Origin: Hedera helix
Lineage: Eukaryota > Streptophyta > Magnoliopsida > Apiales > Araliaceae
DNA: 64,000 nt
Assembly (NCBI GenBank): GCA_947179155.2
Contig: OX359278.1
Coordinates: 21,787,244 to 21,851,243 of the forward strand
Direction of reading: 5' to 3'
Shown here: positions 49,290 through 58,806 of the stretch, in pieces
Numbering within the stretch: position 1 is the stretch's first letter
Layout: every line of letters begins with the position of its first letter
Made by a program: the position numbers and the translations under genes
Notes under the pieces: generated by a model
What the model saw: only the letters and a program-made list of their open reading frames with translations
Databases searched by the model: none
What the model was told of the DNA's origin: nothing

Positions 49290-50918
49290 TTCTTGCGAAT
49301 AAAACCTTATTTGCAGATTAAAGATGAACGTTAAGAAGATCATGAACGTAAAGATGAAGCGTAGATTAGGTGTTCATGTTTATTACTTGTATTTGTATAA
49401 GTCATATTGACTGTTGTAATACGAACAAACAAACATGTAACCGAATATTGAATGAATGATATAAATTATTATCATCAGAATGTTGTTATGTCTTTATTTT
49501 GATATAACATAGAATTGTTAAAACTTAACATAGTATTGATAATGATTTACTTATCTGGATGAGGATCGGTAAATAACTTGTGAGTGCTGTACATCCGAGA
49601 CAGGACTAAACGATGTTGACTGGTCAAATCCATCGTTAAGGTTCCTCGGACCCAGGTATAACTCGTTATTACTATTCTGAATACCATATAAGTAGGATTA
49701 TTGATATGAAGAGATATCACTATAAACAAATATGTTTCGAATGAGGGTTTTAACTAGTTGGGTAATGTTCTGTACGGAAAGAGAATTTTGCACCGGACAA
49801 AGATACAACAATTTGTCACGGATAAAGATGCAAGCATTTATTACGGGTGAAGATACAAACATTCACCGCGGGATTCTCTGTTCCCAAGAGCCGTCCTAAT
49901 GATTTAATATCGTGGATGTTGGAACATGTAAAGTTATAGAATATTTAAATCCTAAGGTTAAAATTAGACCGTTATATATGGTTTTATCCATTTATACGGA
50001 TGAAATACAAGTTGATACTTGTATACTTATGAGACTGAGATCAAGTTAAGATCCAGGGACAACGTTAAGAGAAATTTTTAATGTATAGTCTAAAATAAGA
50101 CTAATTCAACCAATATAATTATGGGATCATTGGTTAAGTCGATAGATGTATAGAGTTAACGCACAAGGTCCGCCGCATCGAAAGCGCAGGGATTTTGGGG
50201 GCGTTACATATATGGACCGAATTTAAGGTCAACAGAACGATTTTAAAGGTCAAAGGTTAAAGTTTAACGCACGAAATCCCGGTTAATAAGGTTTTAAGTT
50301 AATCACTATGTAATCCAGATATAATTGGACTTAATTAAGGAAGGTGGGATCTCGGGGCTTCACACTTCTCCTTTTCTCTCACGCCATTGTTGTTTTACTC
50401 AGCTAGGAGTCTTTTTGCTTTAGCCTTCTCTATCCCAAAATGAATCTGATGATGCCTTATTTTAATAACCTACATGCTTTGCATTCCTTCTTGGACTCCT
50501 ATTAGGAAATTGGCAGTTGTCTTCAGTTAATAAAACAATGGGGCTGCTTACTTGTTTTTATTGGACCCCCACTTAAAACCAATGGCTGCTTGAATTTCCT
50601 TAAATTAATGTACCGAATCTCGCCCACAGTTGGAATGCTTGACTTGTTATTAATTGTTGACTGGTTTGGCACGTGATACCTTGTTGCTCTAATTCGCTGA
50701 ACTGCTAAAGCTGCTTGAACAAATATTGCTTTAATTTGGATTGCCAAGGCATTGACAACATGAGCTGCTAAGCCTTTAAACAAGTCAGCGTAATCTAACA
50801 CCATCTCATCTCAAACTCCAAACTCCTGAAAAGCAATAAAAACATAGCAATTGTAATAATAAATATTCTCCAAAGTATAATTTAATAGGCTAAAATATAC
50901 CAATTTCTTGGCACATCA

Positions 50919-50958
50919 AGTATCCGCCATATGAAAGAGTTGGAGTTTATTAAGCTGG
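50919..50958 (+). pseudogene. Continuation of the Gypsy gag broken by the Athila element
   Basis: Reads RHMKELEFIKL, which follows directly on the gag text that stops at 31669. It is then cut by a reversed LTR fragment at 50959. Confidence 0.75.
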
Positions 50959-51306
50959 TGTGATGCCTTCAAATCCGGGTCCTTTGAACCACATATTTCG
51001 TGTTCACGATACTACTCTATCATTCAATCTCAGCCATTTATTTTTGAATAATAAAACTTAATTTACATTAATACATAACTATCCTAGGTTTACAGACCTT
51101 AAACATTTCAAAACATATACAATCTATTCTATTACAAAAATATTACATGAACAGTAGTCCTGTAACTACGCAATCATTGCTTGCTAGCCTTTCCTTTCCT
51201 TTATCTGTACTTGACCCCTCGGTTTGTTCAGGTTTAGCTGAAATATTATGTTAAAGCAAGGGTGAGCATAAAGTAGCTCAGCAAGTATATAATTAGTTAA
51301 TGATAT
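50959..51306 (-). mobile_element. Reversed Tekay-type LTR fragment
   Basis: On the minus strand it ends CCGGATTTGAAGGCATCACA, an LTR terminus, and contains the TGAGC/GCTCA hairpin (51263-51280) followed by ataatatttcagctaaac. Only the last 350 bases or so of the LTR remain before the next LTR begins at 51307. Confidence 0.65.
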
Positions 51307-51649
51307 TGCGAGGACCTGAATTTTCGGGATTTTCTTAATAAAATTAAATAGGGATTTAATTAACAAAATTATCAAGTTTGTTTAAATTATTGGTGAATTA
51401 TATATTTTATGTGATTCAAAGTGTGTGATGGAATTTAAATGGTAATTTAAATCTGTACAGAGATGGTGATAAATTGTGTTGAATTAAAAAGTAAATAAAT
51501 TCTTTAAAAACAATTTATTAAGTTTTGTCGAAATTGCATATAATGGTGCAATAAAATCGTACAATTAAATTATTGTGGATATATAAAAATTAGTATAGTG
51601 TGATGTGGTATTGTGAGATATAGAAATTAGATATGTATATATATACATT

Positions 51650-51658
<9 letters not shown>

Positions 51659-51705
<47 letters not shown>
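51659..51705. repeat. (AT)n microsatellite
   Basis: About 23 AT units, preceded by gtgtgtgt. Confidence 0.9.
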
Positions 51706-51708
<3 letters not shown>

Positions 51709-51884
51709 GTGTATGTTTAATTCATAATTATAAATTCTATTAATTATGAAAATAAAGGGATTAATAATTAAATTAATCAGAAAATTTATGAAAAGTTAAT
51801 GAGGGAGTTAGTAAAATGATAATTATTGATTTTAGATTTAATCTATAATTATGGAGGAAGTTTAGAGATTAATTAAAAAGAAAA

Positions 51885-52110
51885 GTAATTATATAAATTA
51901 TATAATAATAAATTATATAATTTATATAAGGAAATTAAAGTAAAGTATGAAGAAAATAATAATTATATAAATTATATAAGAATAATTATATAATTTATAT
52001 AAGGTGATTAAATTAAATAAGGATGGAAGAAAATTTTTATAAATTGTATTTTAGATAAAATGGAAATTATATAAGGAGAAAGTAATTATGTAAATTATAT
52101 AAATTATATA
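51885..52110. repeat. AT-rich palindromic repeat block
   Basis: Repeats of aattatataaattatata and its inverse over three diverged units of about 70-85 bases. Comparable to the array in the solo LTR at 25430-25890. Confidence 0.6.
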
Positions 52111-53052
52111 AGAAAAGTTAATGTAAATAGTAAAGAAATGAAAAAATAAATGAGAAGAATGAATGTTTTAATTTATTAAAAATTATGTTTATGTATAATA
52201 TAGTTTTTATGATTTTTATGGAGGATAATATTTTAGAAACGTGAACATGTTAGTGTAACATGTTGTATATGTAACGAAGTGAAAAAGTATGAAAAATAAT
52301 TTTTATATGTTATATGAATTATTTTATGAATTTTGGTAGTATAAATTACCTCATATAATTACATGCATGTCATTATGCGTGTACAAAATTTGTCAAGTAA
52401 AATACCTGAAAAAGGTGTTAATATTATTTATAAATCAAATTATGATTTTTAGTGAATTAAAAAAAATATTTTATATACATTATATAAAATATTTATTACA
52501 CGAAATAATTACGTAATGTATAAAAATACTCATTTATGCTTTGATTTGTAGCAATTTCGGAAGGCAAAGTCGGTTGTGGGAGAGTTAAGTTGGTGGAATT
52601 GTTTTTGGTTTCCAAAATAATTAAGTGTCTTTAATTATAAAGGGAAAAGAAAAGCAAGAAAAGGGGAGGAAAAAAAAACAACAAACATAACACTCTCTCT
52701 CTCTCTTTTCTTCTACCTTTCGAACACCACCACCCACCCGGAAAACTCCATGAGCCACTAAGAGGAGAGAAAATATTGATGCCATCCAAGTATAGAGAAG
52801 TTTCAAGGAAGGAAATTCAAGCCAATTTTTGTGTGAAAATATTTTTATGGAAAATTAGTAAATAATTAGAATAATTATTCCAAATATTTTTTTTTTATGT
52901 ATATCTATGAATTATATGATTTTTGGAGTAGTAATGTTGTGAAATTTTGATATAAAAATGGGGAAATTTGGAAAAGTTGGTTACTGTCGCGGAAAAAACT
53001 GAAGAAGAAGAAAAGGGTTGCCCGCGGGCCATTTTTTTTCCGGACGCGGCAA

Positions 53053-53140
53053 TAAAACGACGACGTTTTAGGCAGTAGGGCAGGGCCGCGCCATGCGCAG
53101 TGAAAATTTTCGGAAACAGGGGCCAAACGACGCCGTTTGG
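53053..53140 (+). other. Two matched GC-rich hairpins
   Basis: TAAAACG-acga-CGTTTTA at 53053-53070 and CCAAACG-acgc-CGTTTGG at 53123-53140. Both stems are perfect, and the two outer base pairs differ by paired changes. Confidence 0.75.
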
Positions 53141-54010
53141 TGGGGCGAAGGGGAGGCCGCGCAATGCACGTCTGGGAAATTACCAACGTGCCCCTGGCCT
53201 TTTCAGAAAATGCCGATCGTGTCCTTGGCTCGGCGAAATTATGAGTTTTCCCCTGAGCTTTTCGAAAAATACCGAATATGTCCCAAAGTTGCAGAAATTA
53301 CCAAAATGCCCCCAGAAAGTGATTTTTAATTAAATAAATGTTTAAAAATTATTACAAATTATAGAAAATCACCAAAAATATAGAAATGATATTTGGGCAT
53401 TAAATTTAATATTTTTATATTGGGGGATTAATATTTACATATTAATCTATTAAATTTAAAAGTTAGAAAATGATTAACATAAAAATTCGGACAACCAAAA
53501 ATGCTAAATTTTACCCGATGAGCCGGGTTGTCCGAATTGAAGGTGTTTGATATTAAGAATAAGGTTAATATAATTAACCATATTAATTGAACTGGTATCC
53601 TAAAATAAATCGTTGCGTAGGGTTAATTACATTATAGACGATATTAATTAATTAAATTAATATCGTTAGAGGATAAATACTTATTAATTGATTATTTTAT
53701 GATCATAGGTTGTACAAGAAACATTATAGAAAAGGTATTTATTATTAATTCCACAATCTAGGCAAGTTCTTCAGTACTTTGATGTTAATTGATTATCTGT
53801 TATGATATGTTAATTCTTGTTTAAATACATATAAATTATGTGTTATGTGATCTGTGAATAATATGACAACAATGTGTACTTTGTGCAACGATATGAATAT
53901 ATGTGAAATATATTGCTTAAGTAGAAGCACAACACATGATGTATGACACACACAGAGCATGTTATGCTACGTGCTATATGAAGCATGAAAGTGTAAACTG
54001 TTGAACTTGC

Positions 54011-54026
54011 TGAGCCGTTGTGCTCA
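54011..54026 (+). other. Conserved LTR hairpin TGAGC-loop-GCTCA (copy 4)
   Basis: The loop is cgttgt. Followed by ttacttgc and, 20 bases on, acttttgcaggttaaa. Confidence 0.6.
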
Positions 54027-54640
54027 TTACTTGCATAATATAAACTTTTGCAGGTTAAAAAAAATGAATTTCAAGAATATCAGATTATGTAGAGAAGGAT
54101 TACCACAGAAGGTTGTGAATGTTATGATTATATTTTTATTAGCATAAATCAACATGGATACAATTACTAAGTTTATATTGATATTTCGTATGTACATATA
54201 TGTTGGATCCGGATAGGACGAATAAAGTTAAATTGTGAACCATGATCGTTCAAGATAATTATTATGAAAGAGACTATTATATGTCTAATTATAAATTATG
54301 AAACAAAGAAAATTTATATGGATATGAACAATATTAAATTGTGAATGTTGAGCTTTATGATACTGATAATAGAAAGAAAAAGTGAAGGTTGCGATCTAGG
54401 GACTAGGATCGGGATATTAAGTTTTTAAATATCCAAATACTTTAATATAATGATCGAGAAAAAAAATAAAAAAATTCATACCGAAAATTTGGTAATTGAT
54501 GACTTTAATGTGAATAAATGGATTAAATAAGGTGAGTAAAGATTTATTAACGAACTGAAATTTGGACATTAAGGAAATAATGTATAATAATTATGAAATT
54601 TAAGGTAATAATGTGTGTCGAATTTCGGGGTCGTTATAGT

Positions 54641-54652
54641 TGGTATCAGAGC
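54641..54652 (+). other. Primer-binding site (initiator Met tRNA)
   Basis: TGGTATCAGAGC, two bases after the LTR end. About 135 bases of leader follow before the next insertion. Confidence 0.9.
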
Positions 54653-55261
54653 TAGAGGTTATAAACTTTGGGTAAACGATACCTTAGGCTATAACCTTAG
54701 TGAGAAAGAGTATAGTTAGTTGCGTATTCTGAAAACTTAAGCGTATAGTAAGCTCGTGACTCATGATTATATGGTGAAGCCCCTCAGTGTTGGTTTGCAA
54801 AAAATATGGCATATATATAATCAAATTATATAAGCGCACCGGAAGCAAGAAAAATCAGATTTTAAAATATTTGTACAAACCAATAATCCAGATCTTTCTT
54901 ATGCGACTATTATTAATTGAGGAAGGATAAAATAATTTATACCTTTGTAGAACCAAGCTTCCACAGGTACAAGTTCATCTCCCTTTAATCCTTCCCGCTC
55001 TTCTTCAAATTCACCAATTAGATTCTACGGATCAATGTTAGCTCCCCAAGTGTGAAGCCTCTAGAGGTGATCCACCAAGAGATCTATGAATTAAAGAAGT
55101 GGATTATGGTTTCTCCAAACCATGGGTGGCTAGCCCTAATTCTCTCTCTCTCTAACTCCTTAGATGTAGAGAATTATGGAGTACTCTCTCTCTTTCTAAT
55201 GAAAGAGTGTGTAACCTTGATCTATGATAAGACTCCTCTTATTTATAGATCTAGTCAACCC

Positions 55262-55510
55262 TCCTAAACTATTTAGGATTAGGGTTTTAATTTAATTCCC
55301 AATTTAATTAAGAACTAAATTAATTAATTACAATTCCTAAACCATTTAGGAACTTAATTATTTAATAATGAGAGTACTTCTTATTAATTAATTACTAAAC
55401 CATTTAGTAACTTAATTAATTATAATAATTACAATTCCTAAACTATTTAGGAACTTAATTATTTACAATAATACTACTACTTATTAATTAATTCCTAAAT
55501 CATTTAGGAA
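55262..55510. repeat. Five-hairpin array with matched stem changes
   Basis: TCCTAAA-cta-TTTAGGA (55262-55278), TTCCTAAA-cca-TTTAGGAA (55334-55352), TTACTAAA-cca-TTTAGTAA (55392-55410), TTCCTAAA-cta-TTTAGGAA (55435-55453) and TTCCTAAA-tca-TTTAGGAA (55492-55510). All stems are perfect, including the one that differs. Confidence 0.85.
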
Positions 55511-55514
55511 CTAA

Positions 55515-55562
55515 ATAATAATACTAGTAATAATAATAATAATAGTAATAATAATAATAATA
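55515..55562. repeat. AAT-rich microsatellite
   Basis: (taa/tag)n over about 48 bases next to the hairpin array. Confidence 0.85.
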
Positions 55563-56757
55563 AGACCCCTCTTATTGATTTATAATTAGTATTTCTAAAA
55601 TACTAAACTATAAATATTAAGCTATTTAATTTATTCTATCATCATAGTATAAATTACATATACTTACTTTATTATTACAATTATGCCATCCACTTCTAAA
55701 ATAAATATTACTCTTTTGCGGTGTGACCCTTTAGGTTCTCCATATTAAACCGGTTGTATAATAAATAAATTAGAACAATTTTAATTCATTTATTACGAAT
55801 TAACTCTTTAATTCAGAATAAATAATTATTCCACAATAAGGGTAAGCCCCCTTAGCGATTAATCAACTTTCCAGATAATATAGATTTTAACATTTGATCG
55901 TAAAAGAACCTTTCAGCAAATAGTTACCGTACAATTCAATCCTTCTACCATACAATGTCCCAATCAAATATAAGACACGGAATTTCTGTCAAGTCTTATT
56001 TATTTGATTATATGCTTCAATTCACAAATACACAACTCTAGTTAATGTAAATTAGAAACTCCTTTCTAATTCCATTCAACCCTGGCCAGGGATTTTTGAG
56101 TTGTCACTTATTAAATCGCATAGGACATTCTCTCCCTTTACTGGAAGTGGTAAATCCTTTGTTGATCATTCATCTATCTCCATGTGTACCTTATTATACC
56201 CAATCATATCCTTTGATATACCAAAAAGTCTTAAGGAATATGTCAAAGTATAACTTAGTACACGTAAGATACTAAGATGATCTCAAGTCTAAGGATCACT
56301 TGTACGACTATCACATAAGGAACTCCTATTGACAGACAAATAAAACTCCATTAGGTGTTCCTTGAGCGAGTCACGTTCAGTGAAATTATTCTCTAATAAG
56401 CACCTATATACTTGCTTTAGTGTCTCTACACAAAAGATTATGAGATCAATCATCCTCTTCATAAGAACAAGCATAGTATGTACCAATCTATCCGGATCTA
56501 CTAATCCCCTTTTTAGTGATCCAACGATTAGGAATAATTTTAGTTTTGAGCTATCTTGAATTTAGATCTCATTAGCATGATCCTCATCATGGTTCTAAAA
56601 GCATTGCTTGAAAACTATGAGTTTATCTATTTAATTAATTCAAGTAATTAATCATGAATAAAGAAATGCCTTGATACTTTTATTAATAAATGAATAAGAT
56701 TACAAAGTATATGCTTATCACATCAAATGTGATTGGCTTGAGGGCATACTACTTTCA

Positions 56758-57268
56758 ATCTCCCACTTGCACTAAAGCCAATCGCCCTTTGGTATCCCCA
56801 TATCATTCTTCTCTAAGTGGCGTACAAATTGCTTAGTAAATGCTTTAGTTAGTGGATCTGTAATGCTGTTCTGAGAGTCTGCCATTTTTATGGTGTCGTC
56901 TCCTTTTCAATGATTCATCTAATCATATGAAAGTGCTGCAACACATGTTTGGATTTCAGATGAGACCTAGGTTCCTTGGTGAATTAAACTTCTTTAATGT
57001 TAGGAACCATTATAAGTTCTATAATGAACTTGTTGAACCAAACAATCACCTTTGCAGCTTCACTTATAGTTATTTACTATGCCTTTGTCACTAAATCAGC
57101 AACTTTTGCTGTTTGGAACTTTTCCAACTCACTGCAGCACCGTTCACGATAATCGTATTACCTGAAACGGATATACTGTTATCTTGAATAGTCTGAACAA
57201 ACTTAAGTTTGTTAAACCCTCTAATTTTATATCAGACCCATCATTAGAAACTCTTTTCTAATATTCTC
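56758..57268 (-). pseudogene. RNase H end of the Angela-like Copia element
   Basis: Minus strand: EPRSHLKSKHV near 56970-56935 and, in a clean frame to the stop, DPLTKAFTKQFVRHLEKND near 56860-56800, the usual C-terminal end of Copia RNase H. Upstream words (AKVIVWFNKFI) near 57060-57025 are recognisable but contain stops. The rest of the element is missing, and the next Copia LTR begins at about 57269. Confidence 0.75.
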
Positions 57269-58751
57269 TGTTGAATATTGAATGATTAAATTTGATGATA
57301 AGAAATAATGTACAAGGGCTGTGTTAGATAAGATCAAAACTGTTAGGTTGATCTCCTGATATAAATGTATGGATTTATAAAGTCTTTTGTGGTGTACTAA
57401 GACTTAGATTTAAATAGATCAAAACTGTTAGGTTGATCTTTTGTTGTAATCTAATCGTAGAATGGACTCTACGATTTCAGTCAAGAAGACTCTATGATTA
57501 ACAGACTCTACGATCAAGATAACCAATCGTAGAATGGACTCTACGATTTTGGCCAAGAAGACTCTACGACCAACATACTATGTTCTAAGCAAGAAGCCAT
57601 AGAACGAACTCTACATTCAACAATCTAACAGTAGAGTAAACTCTACGTTGACAATAAGAGATGATCCATTACAGAACAATCACAACAGCAAGGATATTCG
57701 TAGAGTTGATCATGGAGGGTCATTGAGCAAAAAGGCAAGAGACATCACGACTCTCAGATCAGAAGCTATTTCGTTCAAGAATTCAATCTGCATTGATGTA
57801 ACCGAAAAGCTTCTGCAAATCGATCAAAGTCAGAAATGTCAGGGGACTGACCCAAGCGTACTATGCAACAGAAAGAAGACTTTCGAGGTAGTAAAGTCAG
57901 ATGACTATGTCCTATCAGTCCTATAGTATGGAAGGACCAAACGACTCTATGAAAGTTGGTAGGAACCTACGACTGACATATCTGTCCCCAAGGAAAAAGA
58001 AAACACCCTTCCATGGACTAACAGGTCAGATCAAATAAAATCTCATCAGAGCATTAATGAGCTATATTAATATAATATTCAGAGGCTTCCCTCTGTGAGG
58101 TAATGGAAAGAAACAAGAGCTCGAGCAGATGTTCCAACGGGAAGAAAAACTGAAACCCTCACTTTTTAAATAAAAAGATCGGCAAAAGAAAAGAGCAACG
58201 AATTACACGAGAAAAGAATATAAGCAAGACGTTGAAAAGATCAAACTGATAAGAAAGCTTGCATTGCTACTAAGTCCTTCAGAAACTCATGCTAAAAGCA
58301 ACTTAGTAGAACATCCAAATTTACATCACTCTAGGAGAGTTCTTTGTGAACTAGAGTATCCAAGTCTGTTAGACTTGTAGAGTTCTTAGTGAACTAGAGT
58401 TCCAAGACTGTTGGTCTTGAAGGAATCTTAGTGATTCTGAAATTGTAAAAGTATCCTTAGTGGATTTGCTGCTGGAAGAGCAGAACAGTGGAGTAGGAGT
58501 CTTGTGAGCTCTGAACCACTTAAAACCTGGAGTCTTTCTTATTGTGTCTTTTAATTGCTATATCTGCCATATAATTGCTTGTTGAATTCTTACTTTAACA
58601 TATCAAGAAAAGTGTAACTAAATCGTATTCTGCTGTGTTAAACTTATTGATTAAGAATTAATTAACGTAAGATATTTAAAGTAAAAGAAATTTTTAAAAG
58701 AATCTATTCAACCCCCCTTCTAGATATCTATCGTGTCATTGGGAACTAACA
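57269..58751 (+). mobile_element. 5' LTR of a SIRE/Maximus-type Copia element
   Basis: Ends ggaactaaca, three bases before the primer-binding site. The start is placed at the TG at 57269 but could be some 50 bases later, as the 3' LTR is outside the window. It contains two identical 24-base inverted repeats (57331 and 57416), two copies of an AATCGTAGA/TCTACGATT hairpin (57453 and 57525) and a run of hairpins near the end (58270-58470). A 92-codon frame at 57648-57926 has no recognisable domain. Confidence 0.75.
58338..58465 (+). repeat. Hairpin array near the SIRE LTR end
   Basis: AGTTC-tttgt-GAACT (58338), CAAGTCT-gtt-AGACTTG (58361), AGTTC-ttagt-GAACT (58381), CAAGACT-gtt-GGTCTTG (58403), GAATC-ttagt-GATTC (58423) and ATCC-ttagt-GGAT (58453). 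Two loop types alternate while stems vary. Confidence 0.8.
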
Positions 58752-58753
58752 AT

Positions 58754-58765
58754 TGGTATCAGAGT
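58754..58765 (+). other. Primer-binding site of the SIRE element
   Basis: TGGTATCAGAGT, one base from the standard Met-tRNA site. Confidence 0.85.
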
Positions 58766-58806
58766 AGGTTCTCACATCTAAAGCCTTACAAGCTTGAGTA
58801 GATCAA

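Larger units (their letters stand above)
46166..50208 (+). mobile_element. Inner solo LTR (third-level insertion)
   Basis: Begins TGTAATATCCC and ends GGGGGCGTTACA, 4043 bases, flanked by tatat on both sides (46161-46165, 50209-50213). The left site is in an AT run, so the duplication alone is weak, but the matching TG/CA ends support it. It contains telomere-like words (46497-46530), about four diverged 125-145 base repeats (46621-47075), a TATA box (47522), a hairpin array (47699-48260) and the conserved hairpin (49274-49289). No coding sequence recognised. Confidence 0.82.
42027..50364 (+). mobile_element. Solo LTR in the Athila LTR, itself interrupted
   Basis: Begins TGTGACACCCC and ends GGGGCTTCACA. 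Target-site duplication cttct, now tttct at 42022-42026 and cttct at 50365-50369; the intact Athila LTR shows a single cttct there. Without the inner insertion it is about 4.3 kb. No primer-binding site or coding sequence. It contains two perfect GC-rich hairpins (44821-44875), a diverged roughly 160-base duplication (43787 and 43948) and the conserved TGAGC/GCTCA hairpin (45538-45552). Tekay/Del type by ends and hairpin. Confidence 0.88.
31670..50918 (-). mobile_element. Athila-type Ty3/Gypsy element with two nested solo LTRs
   Basis: Left LTR 31670-33323 (1654 bases) and right LTR 40920-50918, which is 1656 bases once the inserted solo LTR and its duplicated site are removed. The element runs on the minus strand: Asp-tRNA-type primer-binding site at 40895-40913, gag, protease, reverse transcriptase, RNase H and integrase down to 35287, a 2-kb non-coding stretch, and a polypurine tract at 33324. 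Flanking 5-base sites are aatat (31665-31669) and agtat (50919-50923), one mismatch. The LTRs differ at only about one to four positions per 60 bases by eye, so this is one of the younger large insertions here. Confidence 0.92.
40920..50918 (-). repeat. 5' LTR of the Athila element, split by a solo LTR
   Basis: LTR sequence occupies 40920-42026 and 50370-50918; the 8.3 kb between is foreign. The pieces join precisely when compared with the intact left LTR. Confidence 0.92.
51307..54638 (+). mobile_element. Tekay-type 5' LTR with primer-binding site
   Basis: Begins TGCGAGGACC and ends GGGGTCGTTATA, followed by a perfect primer-binding site. Length 3332. Contains (TA)n at 51659-51705, an AT-rich palindromic repeat block (51885-52110), a TATA-like box near 52634, a GC-rich block with two matched hairpins (52990-53180) and the conserved hairpin (54011-54026). 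Several short overlapping frames in the GC-rich block are artefacts of its composition. Confidence 0.82.
54788..56757 (-). mobile_element. 3' LTR of an Angela/Tork-like Copia element
   Basis: On the minus strand the LTR begins TGAAAGTAGTATGCCCTCAA just after a polypurine tract (AAGTGGGAGAT), the arrangement typical of Angela/Tork-like elements, and ends ACCAACA near 54788. Length about 1970. It contains five hairpins (55262-55510) and an AAT-rich microsatellite (55515-55562). The element sits in the leader of the Tekay copy at 51307. Confidence 0.7.

Noticed and set aside
52895..53333. Several overlapping frames in a GC-rich block that could suggest a gene
   Set aside because: They overlap in different phases on both strands inside an LTR; composition, not coding, explains them.
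57648..57926. 92-codon frame in the SIRE LTR
   Set aside because: It lies inside the LTR, has no recognisable domain and has no counterpart that I can align in the relic LTR.
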